A stretch of 64,000 nt of DNA from Laccaria trichodermophora (GCA_018417955.1 JACTVC010000003.1:1798001-1862000), one strand, 5' to 3'. Positions 10,788 to 23,040 are shown, numbered from the stretch's first letter. The notes: generated by a model not told the origin, from the letters alone. Numbers and translations are program-made.

Positions 10788-11254
10788 CTATGATCTGTGG
10801 TTGTAGACAGTCGTTCCGTAGTACAATCCAGATGCCGCCGAGGTTGTCGCCAAAATGGCTGGAACGGGACCCTTCGCGACTCTCGGAAGAGATGAAAGGA
10901 ACAGAAGAGCTGATGCAGCTGTTCGGAACATGCTATAAGCACAAGATTGCGTGGGACCGCTTTCTGTGGCCTACCTAGAGCGCCCTCCAAACCGTTGGCG
11001 GTACCTTTCCGAATGCTTTCCGCACTCCAGAGGTATAGAACACCAACACTATTACAAAAAGCCGGTTAGAAATGACGTGAGGTGGGGTTGGAGAGATATA
11101 CCCGACGCCAGCCACCAAGGAGGGGATCGATCTTGTCCTGGCGTATCCTGTGACACCACCGACGATGCAGAGGCCACCCATGAGGTATGCAGGATAGGAA
11201 GACTATAATTGAGAGTGAGCAGGTCGTTGAAACGACTTGGCAATAACGTACCAT
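10788..11254 (-). CDS. TMEM14 family small membrane protein
   Basis: Spliced sequence reads SSYPAYLMGGLCIVGGVTGY, ARTRSIPSLVAGVG, VGVLYLWSAESIRKGTANGL and [18 protein letters not shown], ending GLYYGTTVYNHRS and TAG at 10788. Four short hydrophobic segments, glycine-rich helices and about 110 residues are typical of the TMEM14/UPF0136 family. Vertebrate TMEM14C works in mitochondrial porphyrin import; the fungal role is unproven. The body of the protein begins immediately after an acceptor (TTATAG), and the preceding exon ends with ATG directly before the GTACGT donor, so exon 1 may encode only Met. A longer start at 11350 is possible but would add a non-conserved leader. Confidence 0.85.
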
Positions 11255-11338
11255 TTTTCGAGTAAGTAAGTATGCAAGTGAAAGGATCTGAGTATCGAAG
11301 CCATTAGCAGATCCAGGAGCGCCGAGATGAGCGCGTAG

Positions 11339-11344
11339 CACGTG
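11339..11344. promoter_or_regulatory. CACGTG E-box in the TMEM14/sirtuin divergent promoter
   Basis: CACGTG lies in the 167-base interval between the TMEM14 start (minus) and the sirtuin start (plus). Candidate shared bHLH site by position. Confidence 0.35.
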
Positions 11345-11421
11345 ATCCACGCGACGCGCCTGTTCAAAATGTTGAAACAGTGAACACGCACAATGGTCGC
11401 TGCCAGTTGGCTGTCACCATC

Positions 11422-13171
11422 ATGACCATCTCCCTTAACTTTGCTTCCCTCGCCACAGACTCTCATACCAGGCGCACTCTCTCAGACATCTCTCTCTCCG
11501 TCGCCAAAAGCAAGAAAATCGTCGTTGTCACTGGGGCTGGCATATCTTGCTCGTGTGGCATTCCAGTATGTTTCCTTACACGTTGGGCAAGCATTCTTCT
11601 TGACCTCTGCCACTCAGGACTTTCGTTCGTCTGATGGACTTTACGCCCTAGTAAAGGAAAAATATCCAGAGGTCGTTCTGAAGGGTCGTGATCTCTTCGA
11701 CGCCTCACTCTTCCGGGACGCGACATCTACCTCAGTGTTTTACACCTTCATATCTCAGTTGAAACGATCTATCGATGCTGCAACTCCGTCACCTACACAC
11801 CAATTCATCAAGACTTTAGACACGAAGAATAAATTACTTCGTTCATATACCCAGAACATTGATGGTCTTGAAGCGCGAGTAGGTCTACTGGGAACGTCCT
11901 GTCAAGCTGCAAAATCGAGCTCAAAAGGGAAGAGCAAGATTCGAACGAAGGAGGTCCGCAACGTCGAATTACACGGGAATATACACCGCGTTCGATGCAT
12001 GGCTTGTTCGGCGGAGTATCCCTGTACGGAGGACCACTTGAATGCGTTCAACGTAGGCGCGCCTCCTGACTGTCCGGAATGTTTATCGCGCTGTACGTTT
12101 CTCTTAGATTTTTTCTCACACACAAGTCATGATGACCCTTGTATTTAGCTGAAGCTCGCGTGGCGCGGTCTGCTCGCCCAATCCGCGTTGGTTCTCTCCG
12201 ACCAGCCATTGTTCTATATGATGAGCCTCATCCTCTGGGGGATGATATTGGTACAATCCAGTCAGCCGATGTGTCACGCAAGCCGGACATGCTCATTATC
12301 ATGGGCACATCACTCAAAGTTCATGGTCTCAAAAAACTTGTCAAGGATTTCGCACGGACGATTCACGCTTCCAATTCACCAGGGACATCATCTCAGCGGC
12401 CCTTCAAAGTCATCTTCGTTAATAAAACACCACCTGCGTCGGAATGGGCCGATGTGATTGACTACCACGTTGCTGCTGAGAGCGACCGATGGGTTACCAA
12501 AGTCCTCGAAGATTGGAAGAAGATGAGGCCAGCAGATTGGGAGGTCCAACAGACTCTTGTCACTTTGGACGGAAACACCAGCATGAGTGGAGGTCTTAAA
12601 GTCATAAAGACGGCCAAGTCATCAACCGACATCAAGGAGAAGAAAGGTACATAATTTTTTCCCTTTTATCACGATCAATGGCTGAGATTCATTATGTTCA
12701 GCTCCCAAGAAAGCAGCCCCCCGGGGCGAGAACATCGCACCGCCAGATGTTGGCATTATCGAGGATTCAACTGCGACCTTCGACAAATATCCGCCTGCCC
12801 CCTTATCACCTAGCAAGCGACGACAAGGGACATCGCATTACAGTGACGTGGATTCCAGTCCTTCCAAGCGGCACTCCGTGTCCCGAGCCTGCGCGATTAT
12901 GCCAGTGAACGAGAGGAAGCTACTGTTCACGGAATCCACGAATAACCAGTCTATGAATTCCTCGAAAATGGATATTAGTATCTGTGATCTTTCAATGCAA
13001 GACGTGGAAATCAAACCCAAACCAGAGGTACCACAGGTGAAGCAACGAGCGAAACCCGGCAGGCCCCCACAGACCCGTCCTCGACCTACGGCAAAGCGAA
13101 ATGCAGTCACAAAAGAGCCTGCTCCACGTCAAAAAACCTCAGTCTATGTTGACATAGTCACAAAACGCTGA
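11422..13171 (+). CDS. NAD-dependent protein deacetylase, Hst3/Hst4-like sirtuin
   Basis: Four exons encode a Sir2-type core. Visible motifs are KIVVVTGAGISCSCGIP joined to DFRSSDGLYALVK (NAD binding), YTQNIDGLE, ELHGNIHRVRC with the catalytic His, the zinc cysteines CMAC and CPEC, RPAIVLYDEPHPLGDD, and MLIIMGTSLKVHGLKKLV. The DEPHP and long-insert pattern fits fungal Hst3/Hst4, nuclear enzymes that deacetylate histone H3 K56 after S phase and protect genome stability. A C-terminal tail of about 170 residues is basic and Ser/Pro-rich (APKKAAPRGEN, SPSKRRQG, KPGRPPQTRPRP), plausible for nuclear localisation. Introns lie at about 11569-11617, 12091-12149 and 12646-12702. Which of Hst3 or Hst4 it matches cannot be decided here. 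Confidence 0.9.
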
Positions 13172-13413
13172 GATTCTTTTTCGTCGTCACTCTCCCACAT
13201 GCACATAGTTTAACCTGCAAGGTTACTTACATTATTTGCATCTCCCCAACCATTTCTCAATGTATTATTATTGCACCATTTTATATTTATTCCGCGACGA
13301 CAGGATATACCGAAAAAAAAAAAGCTATGGCAGAGAAAGAACAAAGTCCTCGTAGATGAGTAATGTGATCAATGAATGTCATGAAAGGAATGATGCTTTC
13401 TACAATGTGTCGT

Positions 13414-16400
13414 TTATTGAATGGTGCATTTGTGACTTTTCTCGAATTGAGTGCACCGAAGATAATGGTTATCAACTGCGACGCCGACATCTTGTCCAGT
13501 GGACGCGTCCAGTATCAACGCTCCACATTTGTAGCAAAAATGCCTATTGAGAGGACTCAGTCTACCGAGCGACGCGAAACAGCTGAATTAAAACTTACAC
13601 GTTGCATCCTGGAGAAGTGCACTGGAAAAAATAACTTTAAAGTCCTGATCGAGGAGATGCATATAAAAAAACCGACCTTCATGTGGTTGCATCCAGACTC
13701 TTTCTGTATTGGACTCGTACACCCTGATAGATAATTCTCATCAAGATATTCAGTGAACGTGCGGAATGCTGGTTTACCTGGGCAGTATCTCCACCCTTTC
13801 TTACGCATGAGACGGTCCAATTTGTCAGCCTTGCATGCATGCTTATTACCGACGCCAGTGATTGTCTTCTTGCAAGCTTTACACCATCTATGTCCGCATC
13901 TCGGCAGAGGACACCTCAGGACATCCTGCTCCAAGTACTCCTGCCGAACAACGAACATGGATTCATGGCAGCTGAAGCAAGTTTTTAGAAGTTATCGACC
14001 AGATCAGCCCTCTTGTTGACTCACCTTGGACATTCGAGTTGCACTGAATGTGCTGATAATTGGAGTTCTTGGAGTTTGTCAAACTCGCGTTGTGATAATC
14101 CAAGCTCCTCCATGAGGCTTTGGTTTACAGCTGAGATATCTGATGTCAACCTTTGCCGCGAAATCTGATATCAAGTAACTTACTGCCTGGTTCTGTTCTT
14201 GACTTGTCTGCGGAACAGACTGGACAAGGGATGGGGTACCGGCCCTCGCCTAGTTTAGCCTTGACATAGCCACGCAGGCAATCTCTGCAAAAGCTATGCT
14301 CGCAGTCTGGCATTCGAGCAACCTGAGATACCGTAAAGTTTTCAAAGCACACCTCGCAGATGAATGTATCCACCGGGGTGCTAACAGGAGTATTTTTGGA
14401 CGCAGAAGGAGGAGGGTCTAAAACATGAGCCACTTCAACGAGAGTGGTAGGCCTAGCCCGTTCGTCAGCAGGCGCTTCGATAGGTCGACGCGGAAGAGGA
14501 TCAAGAGATTTCGATGCCAACGCAAGCTTCCAACTATACTCATCTCGCGATCGGGAGGCGCGTTGACCAACACTCATGGTCTTATGATGTTGAGTTGGTG
14601 GTGTCACTTTTGACGGTGTAGACGGGGAGGCCAGACGGTCGGGTGTCTTAGCAGCGTCGTTATTAACAAATCCAGGCCCCGTACGTTTAGCGGGAGGGGT
14701 GACGGGTTCGTGTTTGGCGACCTTCTTACTTATCGTTTCAGATGTCGTGTTCCCGTTTACTGATGGTTTAGCTTGCTGCAACGCCAACTGCCAACCAATA
14801 TCTTTCTTGATTGGTCGACTGGCTTTAGGCGTCTTAGGGCTCTGACGAGGCTCTCTGGAGGGTTGGACCTCCTCGGATGGAGAGGGAGCAGCAGAAGCAG
14901 TTATTATTCTTGGAGCCTGAGCGAAGTCGCTGAGACTTTTGTCTGGCGCATATATCTTCTTGCCTTCCAAAGATAGCTGCCACCCAAATTCTTTTTGCAA
15001 GCGGGTGCGTGCAGGGGTATTGGAATTGGTGGAGGGTGAGAGGTCAGATAGTGGAAGGGCAGGCGTGGTGTCTATCTTTATTTCATCGTGCGAGTTTTGC
15101 TTCTCGGTAGGCGTCGCAGGTTCTTGTTTTACCTGATGAGCAGAAGCAGTCCTTCGAGATAGGTAAAGTAAGGTCTCGGTGAGCGCTCGTCCGTTGGAAG
15201 ACATGAGAGAGTCCCTAAAAGAGTCTTCTCCCATGGTTGTATCCAGATAACTCTCCTTTGGGCAAAAAATGCGCGCGTAGTATTTCTGAACGCCTGGGTG
15301 GGATACCTTAGTTCTCTTAAATGCAGCAAAGTCGCTAAGCAGTTCTGCTGCGATTTTCTTCCGTCGCTCCAGGATGAATGCAGGTCCGTTCGGTGAAATA
15401 GACCCTGCGTGTGGATCGAAGATGATGTATGTGTCCTCGAGAGCGATTTTGACCTTCAGACACACTATGACTTCGTTTGAATGCGTAATTACCGCAGCAG
15501 TGACACGTTGAGATGCAGTCACAGACATTGTGCTGTGAGGCAGTTGAGCGCTTGGCGATGACGACATAAACACAGAACTCACTCTAACAGTGCAGAAAAC
15601 CCCACCTGCGATGTTTCCTGAACTACGTACGAGGTTTGTGACAAAACGCTTTCAAAAAGTGGGGTTTCACAGAGCTCGCCAACGTTCATGCCTATGGCGA
15701 GTTTGAGGTAGGCTGTGATGGATACGATTTTCTAAATGTCCGAAGATATCTTTGAAACGACAAGTCCAGAGCGACAATGTATCCCTCACCTGAACTGTTC
15801 TCTCAGCAAGAAGGTCTTCTAGGAATTCAGCATCGGCATCGGCGTCATCTCGTGAACGCTGCCATGCCCATGAAATCTTTGCCCCCAACCCCTTTTCCAC
15901 CTCAAAGACGGTTCGAACACAATTCATGGCAAGGAGTGTACAGCTAGGTCGGCTCGTGTTGTTTTCGTTGGAACACTTGCATGTTGGACCGTCGTAGACC
16001 ACGACTTGCCTGGATTGTTCGGCGGATGTCAGTTGTTCCAACAAATCTCGAACGTCAACATCGGCGCTTTGCCATATTTTCTCTGGCATAGTGTGCACAA
16101 GGTAAGGTGACGCGGTGAAGTTACAGGAGTTGGTGGAAGGGCTTGGGCATTTGTCTATAGTGGTCACGCAGGGTTCGATCAGCTGAATCAAGGCAGTGCG
16201 GCGTTGCTCTGCGTTGCTGTTGAAGGAACGTCAAGTACTCAACTGTCCAATCAATTTCTGTCAATAATAATGTATTCCATGCAAAAAAATAACACTTACG
16301 CCAGGTTCAGCAGGTTCAATCAAGGCCAAGGCACAGCCTAAAGGACATAGGTTCATAGCCACATATTTGACAGTTCCCACCCTTTCCTGTGCGGAGTTCA

Positions 16401-16449
16401 CACATCGATGTATCGACCAGAATACCTGCTGGAGATGTTGTGAAAACAT
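13414..16449 (-). CDS. RBR-type (RING-IBR-RING) E3 ubiquitin ligase
   Basis: I join several frames into one gene. RING1 is CEVCFENFTVSQVARMPDC followed by EHSFCRDCLRGYVKAKLGEG and PCPVC. The IBR part contains EYLEQDVLRCPLPRCGHRWC and CKACKKTI. RING2 contains RYCPGCTSPIQKESGCNHMK and CTSPGCNVHFCYKCGAL, with the catalytic-type Cys following SGCNHMK. The N-terminal half includes TAAVITHSNEVIVCLKVKIA and DTYIIFDPHAGSISPNGPA, known from other basidiomycete RBR proteins, then a Ser/Pro-rich linker. Frame 14146-15582 joins in phase through a GTGAGT...CACAG intron (about 15531-15580) to an upstream exon set starting MFSQHLQQVFWSIHRCVNSA at 16449. The stop is TAA at 13414. RBR ligases transfer ubiquitin through a RING2 thioester; the substrate is unknown. 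The 5' half is less certain than the RBR module. Confidence 0.75.
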
Positions 16450-16570
16450 TGATTGCACTTAGCTTCTTTCTTGATAGATTGGCGTGTGGATTATTTGAAA
16501 TTTCGTTGACCGTTGTGCTCTGAATGGGCTCTGAAATCTGTTTGGCGAAATCAGGCATGATAAACAACAG

Positions 16571-18405
16571 CTATATTCGACTTCTTTTCCTAGCCAGTTC
16601 TTCGTCACCTTCAGAACTTGGAACGTTCTTGCCAACGACCAATTGCTTCACAACAGTATCCCAAATTGCATCGTTCACCCCCTTCGCTTTCCCCAAATGC
16701 TCACGTAGCCTTTCCACCTCTCCTTCAAGTTCTGACACGCGCGATTTTAGAGTTGATACGTCTGTTTCTGAAGAGTGGGTGGGGAGCAGAGGTTTTACGA
16801 AAAACGCATGATCTCGATGGAATTCTTCCTCTTCGTAAGTGGTAACGTCGTAACAAGGAGACTGATTTATGATTCAATTAGTGTTGAGCTTACATGAGAT
16901 AAGAGCACACACCTCGATAGGTTTTGGCAGTAGCATCGCAACATCGTGTGCTTCTTGCGTCTTCGCATCGCGCATGCGTTGGAAAGGTATTATGGGTTTG
17001 ACTGGAATAACATCCTTGGCGTCCGCGGCGTTGTTGCCTACCGTGAAGTCCAAGCTAATATGGCCAATCAAATCCGGGGGTTTGAGCATCGTGCATAGGT
17101 AACCTATCGAAAAGCCCTTGTGCGTGGAGATTGTCCGCAACAGTTGATGGGAGGGAATGTCGTAAATGTGAATAAGACCCTCGGTTGTGCCGACCAGAAG
17201 GAGAGAAGACGTTAATGAGAGGGCTAGCGTCGATACGGGTTGCCTGAAATCAGAGTTACATGATAGAATATAACCCGGATCAGGAAAAAACGCACCCTAC
17301 AGAGATGAGCCTCTTCTTTCTTGTTTCATCATTTTCATCGCCGACGCGTACGATATCGGTAACACCTGCTCCTCCCAGAGCTTCCATTACCTGACCTCCA
17401 AACTTGGATTCCCTTTGACGAAACAAATTCATCTGATGAACTGACCCATTTGGAGAAGCAGCAAAAAAAAGCCGCTCGGTGATATCCCAAGCGAGGCATG
17501 ATATTGATTGGGGAAATTGAAATGTCGTCAGCAATGACTTCGAAGAAAGATCCCAAAGCTGTAAACGGCATTGGTAAGAAGAAATTCATTGGGGCGCAAA
17601 GAAATGACGAACCTTGACGGAGTGGTCCACTGAAGAAGTCAGGACTCGACAGTTGGGGAATAGCCCAACACCACAGACTATATCCGTCACAGGCAGTGTA
17701 TGATCAGATAGTGTGCAAAATGGCACTGGTAGTTCGTTCTGCAAATCGCCATCTAGAAGTCTATGTGGGGAAAACATGAATTAGGTTTTGTGCAGGCACG
17801 GGAAGGCCGTATTGACCTAGACACAGACCAGACGTTCACGCCAGAATCGTCGCTACCAGAGATGAGGGCATCGCCGTCATTCGTGAAGCGCAAAACATTT
17901 ACTTGACGATAGTGCGCGTCCCAAGAATTGTATAGTATGCCAGATGACGTCTACAATAAGTGATACTGAGGATTTGGCAGAGTGATAAAAGATGGGTATG
18001 CTCACCTCCCAGAGATAAATTCGCCCTTGAGCCGTTCCACCTGCACACATGTCTCCCCGACGGTCGACTGCTATACAAGAAAGTTTTTCTGAGAGAACTA
18101 TTTTTAGACTAATCTGGTCCTGCGATGGAAATCAGCATCTACAGGTGTGTGCTGCAGATTTAAATCGAACAGACTTTTTGGAAGTGGTACACATTGAGAA
18201 TGGATTTGTCTGGCTGACAGGTCAGAACGAAACCGCCTTCCGTGCTTGTGGATTCTAGAATTGCAGTGCAATGAGGACCAGCATTGGTTTGTTTGAAGGA
18301 AGCAAGGGTTGCCCCAGTTTGCAAATCATGAAGGGCGACGGTTCCCAGACCAACGGTTGACAATTGAGCTGCTGAAGAGCAAAGTATTGTTTCCTGCAGC
18401 TTCAT
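16571..18405 (-). CDS. IPI3: pre-rRNA-processing WD40 protein Ipi3
   Basis: The protein begins MKLQETILCSSAAQLSTVG and carries the Ipi3 WD40 blades: GTVALHDLQTGATLASFKQT, QPDKSILNVYHFQKDQISLK, CAGGTAQGRIYLWE, ILYNSWDAHYRQVNVLRFT, ALISGSDDSGVNVW, CTLSDHTLPVTDIVCGVG and RVLTSSVDHSVKLWDLS. A C-terminal coiled segment (SRVSELEGEVERLREHLGKA) precedes ELARKRSRI and TAG at 16571. Ipi3 (WDR18) works with Rix1 and Ipi1 in ITS2 processing and late 60S maturation. The gene has about seven short introns. Its stop lies 121 bases from the start of the RBR gene on the same strand, and its start faces the J-domain gene across 132 bases. Confidence 0.92.
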
Positions 18406-18452
18406 GGTAGTTTATCAGTGCCTTGTTTTTTGTTTGCGTTTACATCAATCCC

Positions 18453-18458
18453 CACGTG
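18453..18458. promoter_or_regulatory. CACGTG E-box in the IPI3/J-protein divergent promoter
   Basis: CACGTG is near the middle of the 132-base region between the two divergent start codons. Candidate bHLH site by position. Confidence 0.35.
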
Positions 18459-18537
18459 CCGTTACAACCTGTTACAACTTCATAGTTTAATAAAGGTATC
18501 TTGGATAAGACCGATTCGCTTTGTTTTCACTCCCGTC

Positions 18538-19735
18538 ATGGCTACGAATCTCTACGAGGAGCTTGACCTGCCCAAGGACGCCACTGCCGATCAGAGTAAC
18601 ATTCCGTTTCACTCATTTAGCCTGCAATTCGTTTGACGCTGCTTTCCGTAGTACGCAAGGCTTACAAGAAGAAAGCCTTGAAGACCCATCCAGACCGACT
18701 CCCCCCGAATGCGACTCCCGAGGAGAAGGCTGCATCTGAAGAACACTTTCGAAAAGTGAGGACGAGACTTTATCGATTATCAGTTACCATTTGTTCGAAC
18801 AAGTGCTCTAGGTCAACAATGCATATGAAGTTTTGACAGATCCTCAGAAACGGAAGGTGAGAGGCTTCTTCGGTCGCTATCTGCATAGTTTACTACGTCG
18901 TTACAGGAATATGACAGATATGGCGTTTGGCCGCCGCCTGACCTTGATGACGATGAACCCTTGCCGAGGAGGCCCAGTGGCAATCGGCGCGGCTCGTTTA
19001 GCCACCATCGCCCCACTCCGCGGTCTCCTTTCGGGGACAATTTCTTCTCGCACCCCTTCCCTTCCGCTACATTCACTGATCCCTTCACTCTCTTTGACTC
19101 CATCTTTGGCGATTTCCCATTCCAAAGTCACAGTCGACCATCGCCGTATCGTCCGCATCGTTCACGGTCCGATGATCCGTTCCAGATGCCCCATAGGATG
19201 CACCAGGAGATGATGGGAAGCATGTTTGCACAGTTTGAAAGAGAGATGTTCAACACCTTCCCTGATCACCATGACGTTGGTTTCGTACCACCTATGCCCA
19301 GGCTACCCGGTCCGAGTTCGGGCAACCACCACTGGGTCGAGGAGAGTTTTGTAACATCGACGGTCAACGGTGTGACGCAGACTGTACACAAACGACGGGA
19401 CTGGGATGTATGTCTATGCTCCTTTGTTTCTGCTCCGCTCTAAGTAATCATTGATCATAATGCAGGGAAATGAACATGTCACTCGTACATTTCCTGACGG
19501 CCGAGAAGTGTATACCATAAATGGAGAGCAGCAATCATCGCACCGTCGCTATATTGAACCTCCGGTCATCCCGCGAGGCCCGCCTGCTGGCCCGCCACCT
19601 CCATATCAAGGACGTAACACTAATTACAATCCGTTTCGCAAGCCTGAGCAAAGTCACCATCACTCCACTCCAGCCTATCAACCCCAAATAGAACCTCGCC
19701 GCAGGGGCTCCCAACATCGTGAGGCCTTCCTGTAA
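18538..19735 (+). CDS. J-domain (DnaJ/Hsp40) co-chaperone
   Basis: The spliced N-terminus is MATNLYEELDLPKDATADQ, RKAYKKKALKTHPDRLPPNA and NNAYEVLTDPQKRKEYDRYG, a full J domain with the HPD motif that stimulates Hsp70 ATPase. After it comes a Ser/Phe/Pro/His-rich region (SFSHHRPTPRSPFGDNFF, FTLFDSIFGDFPF) and a segment with SFVTSTVNGVTQTVHKRRDW and NEHVTRTFPDGREVYTING, resembling the DNAJB6-type substrate region. There is no zinc-finger region, so it is a class B J protein. The tail is Pro/His-rich. Exons are short at the 5' end with introns near 18597-18655, 18755-18813, 18858-18906 and 19410-19465. Cellular compartment is probably cytosol or nucleus, since no signal or retention motif is seen. 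Confidence 0.9.
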
Positions 19736-20441
19736 TTCTCCTTGAATCCACACTCATTTAACGGAACTGTAGATAATGCGTACCCTATGAACACAAGTCA
19801 GTAGTCGACCTTTTGAATTTTGACATGAGAGTCAACTTCTTTTTACAGACACAGATTATCACCGTCGTGGAGGCTGGTAGAACAACCCTCACGCTTTCAG
19901 CATCACCCGACGATCTTCCTCTTTTCCATTTCTTGCAAGAGTTTCCTGCTATCGTGCTGTCTGTATCATTTTTTTTTTCTGTCTTGTTCACTGGCAAGAT
20001 CCTTTGCTGTACAAATTACCATCTGATAATGTCTTTCCGTCACCACCATACACTGTAACCTTTCCATGTAAACCATTATGATCCATTGAAGTAGCTTTAC
20101 TCTAGAACTCCAACGCAAAGGAGCCACGAAAATGAGCGAACGGACAATCTAAGAGAGATCGAAGGTTACGAGGTCAGTCTCGAAATAAGAAAGTTGGTCC
20201 TGGCCTTTCCGAATGTCAGTCAATCGAACTCATGTTCAACCGGGGTGTGTTTATGACGACATATATATGACGGTACAAATGATGCATTGTAAATAATAGA
20301 TGATGATGAAATAAAGAAAGGGCCCATAAGAAATGATGGTCAGAATTTACAGTGGGCAGGTATTGAGTGATGCACAGCGTCGAAAGCAACCAGAGGCAAA
20401 GAAAGAAATAATGAATGTGAAGGTCAAGTGAAGTGGGTTGG
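19736..20441. other. convergent intergenic region
   Basis: This holds the 3' flanks of the J-protein gene and of STE50. Only short non-homologous frames occur. T-rich runs near 19966-19980 fit 3' UTR sequence. No RNA gene was recognised. Confidence 0.5.
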
Positions 20442-22885
20442 TCATATGCCTCCATTTGTTCGCGTCTGCGCTGTAGGGAAGGCGGATGACATGGGTGACA
20501 CTTGCGTCCGATCGTCATCAACGAGTGACGATGAATGTGTCGTAGGTACACCTGAATTCGGAGTGGGTGGTACGCCAGCTGCTGACACTTTGCCGATGAA
20601 CCATGACTAGGAATGAGTGAAACGTGAGTAAACATTGATGTCCGTCAAATTCAAGAGTATCTTACCGGCACCCAACCCCGATCACCACCCTCTTCCTTGA
20701 CCGCCTTGTAATTAGGAGTCAGACTAACAATTATAGATAAAGGGTCGAAAGTAACACACATATGACCAATGGTTATACCGCTTGAATACTCTCAAAGCAT
20801 CGTCTTTGTCCAAGTCCAGCTCTTCCTCTCCCTTCTTCTTATAGTCCATGAGCGCAATTCCAGGGAAGCTCGTCGATATGATGCTCAATGGCAAAATGGG
20901 GGTCTTCCCAATGGGAGTCTGGGGTGGACTTCTGCCATTCGATGGTCCGCCTTTCGCGGCTGTGGCTTCAGCAATTGCAGATGCCACAGGAACGTTGGTC
21001 TCGAGAAGACATCCAGCAGGTACCCACCCTTGCTTGACGATGTCAGTGTCGACGATGCCTGAGCCAGTGGGATCGCGTTGAACAACCCACCAACCGCGGG
21101 CACGCGAAAGAATGATGAAGGTATCTCCTCTACACCGAAGGTTAGAACGCTGTCTGAGATGAAAACATGACTGCTCACACTACTACATCGAACTCATCGT
21201 CCTGCTCTGCCATGTATGGATAGATGGCGACTGCATATGACACCCCATTGGCAGCTGGTATCCCCGCGCTAAGAGTCCCACTCGGAGGGGACTCTCCATG
21301 TGCACCATTGGCTCTGTGTTTTGACGGATCATGGCCGTTTGTCCCGACAAGAGTTGATCCACTCATGTAAGTTGACTGCGTTCCAGCTGACGCGGGTGTC
21401 AGAGAAGTTTCATCGTTCCGCTGGGTGTCAACAGCAGGTGATAACCCTGCTTCTGGCCAGCCAGGTTGAGGGCTCAAGGTGTTTGAAGGGAGAGGCGCTG
21501 AAGCAGAGAGATCCTGGACTTCAAGACGAGGGGGCCGATTGACAGCACGAGTCGTTGACGGATTTTTATGATGTCCTTGTGTTGCCGTTGTCTCATTAGA
21601 AATAACGGACGAGGCTTTGCGGGCTGCATGTTTTTGTTGAGCTACGGCGATTGGGGACCGTATATCTTTGATATGTTTGAGCATGAAAACCGGATTCTTC
21701 TTTGCATCCTTGAGCTTCTGAAAAAGAAGAAGTGGCTTTTCGTCGTAGCTCAAGCAACGTTCTATTCGGTTACCTATTATGAGAGGTTCCGTGAGTTTGC
21801 GTGGGCGAGAGGAGTACAAATAAGTACCTGGTGACCCGTAGCAAATGAACATTGCATAATTTTGCCAGCTGTCGTTATTGATTCGATACTTCTTGAGAGC
21901 TGCAGGAAGCACCTTCCAGGTGGGATCATCCAGCGTAACTTTGAATCCTTTGAGATTATCTGAGCTTTCCTGTCTCGACGGCTTCAGTGGCTGGTTATTG
22001 GTATTTTGAGGATCAGGTGGTGGTTGTGCGTAGCGCGCCTTATCAACTTGTGTTGAGGATGTAGATGGACCAGCCACTCGATTGGGCGGTATCGGTACGT
22101 CATGTTCCAGACGCTGAGGAGACGGATGGGGAGATTCGACAGGTTCTGCTTTCGTTGGAGATTTTTGTGGCTTGACAAATTGAGCCCATTTGAAAGATGG
22201 CTGTCTGCGTAACGGACTAGCCGAGTCGTCCTGTATGGATCGACCTCAATACATAAGTGGGATCATAAGCGGCTTCATGACTCACAGGCCGACCAAGAGA
22301 AGACCGAAGAATGTTGAACTCTTCCAGAAACGAGTCCAGGGTACCGCTTAAATTGCGGTTTTCTTCCTCCAAGTGACGCAAACGTTGAGCTAGTTACGAT
22401 ATCAGCAAAAAGGACGGAGGTAGGTGTGTGTGACTACCTTGATCTTTGACCAGGGAATGCAACTTGTCGACGGTTATGTTTTCCCAGCGCTCTGGGGCCT
22501 CCGCTGATGGATGGGTGCCAAGTGAGGAACTCTATCAAGTTGGACGACGAGGAAGCATGTACTGACAAGGTGGGACATAGTGTTCCTCTTCTATGGGTAC
22601 ATTATGGGCCAGTTTCACGTTGTAGACCGACTTCAAAATAGCCAGCCGTTGCCCTATAGTGGCAATGCCCAGCGACTTGAGTCCCTCGGAGTCTAGCACA
22701 CACAGAGTATCCCCTCGTATTCTGTGTTCTGACGTATTTGGCTAAGCTGAGTAATTTATGACAGAGAATCTAAACGACACACCTCTGATCTGGTTCTCGT
22801 ACTGAGAGTAACCTAAAGTCGAGAGCCAGTTGTGGACATCTGTTTCGTCCCATTCAAGGATGTGACGGTCCCTGGGGCCATCCAT
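20442..22885 (-). CDS. STE50: Ste50-type MAPK adaptor with SAM, RA and two SH3 domains
   Basis: The protein starts MDGPRDRHILEWDETDVHNW and LSTLGYSQYENQIRG, a SAM domain. A coiled segment follows (LHSLVKDQAQRLRHLEEENR). The RA domain reads GFKVTLDDPTWKVLPAALKK, NRIERCLSYDEKPLLLFQKL and NPVFMLKHIKDIRSPIAVAQ. After a Ser/Pro/Thr linker come two SH3-like domains: YAVAIYPYMAEQDDEFDVVV, DTFIILSRARGWWVVQRDP; and GIALMDYKKKGEEELDLDK followed by GGDRGWVPSWFIGKV. Ste50 links Ste11-type MAPKKK to Cdc42/Ras signals in mating and osmotic stress. The additional C-terminal SH3 domains are absent from ascomycete Ste50 and are known in basidiomycete Ste50. The stop is TGA at 20442. Confidence 0.9.
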
Positions 22886-23040
22886 TGCGGCAAAAGGTGA
22901 AAAGATGCGCGAAGTAGGTTCAATAGGCGGGGAGATGGAAAGAATGTGTGAAGAAGGGACGAAGGTTGACGATGGTGGCTAAATGGTGGCACTGGGAGAG
23001 CTCTGACACAGGTTGTTGAGAAGTTGCATTTCAATTACTG

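Noticed and set aside
14146..15582. 478-codon minus frame as a complete separate gene
   Set aside because: It opens with a non-ATG codon and lacks IBR and RING2; splicing joins it in phase to frames on both sides, forming one RBR gene.
16316..16567. Minus frame starting MPDFAKQISEPI as the RBR start
   Set aside because: It would leave only 12 bases to the IPI3 stop and needs a 39-base intron; the in-phase ATG at 16449 continues without an intron.
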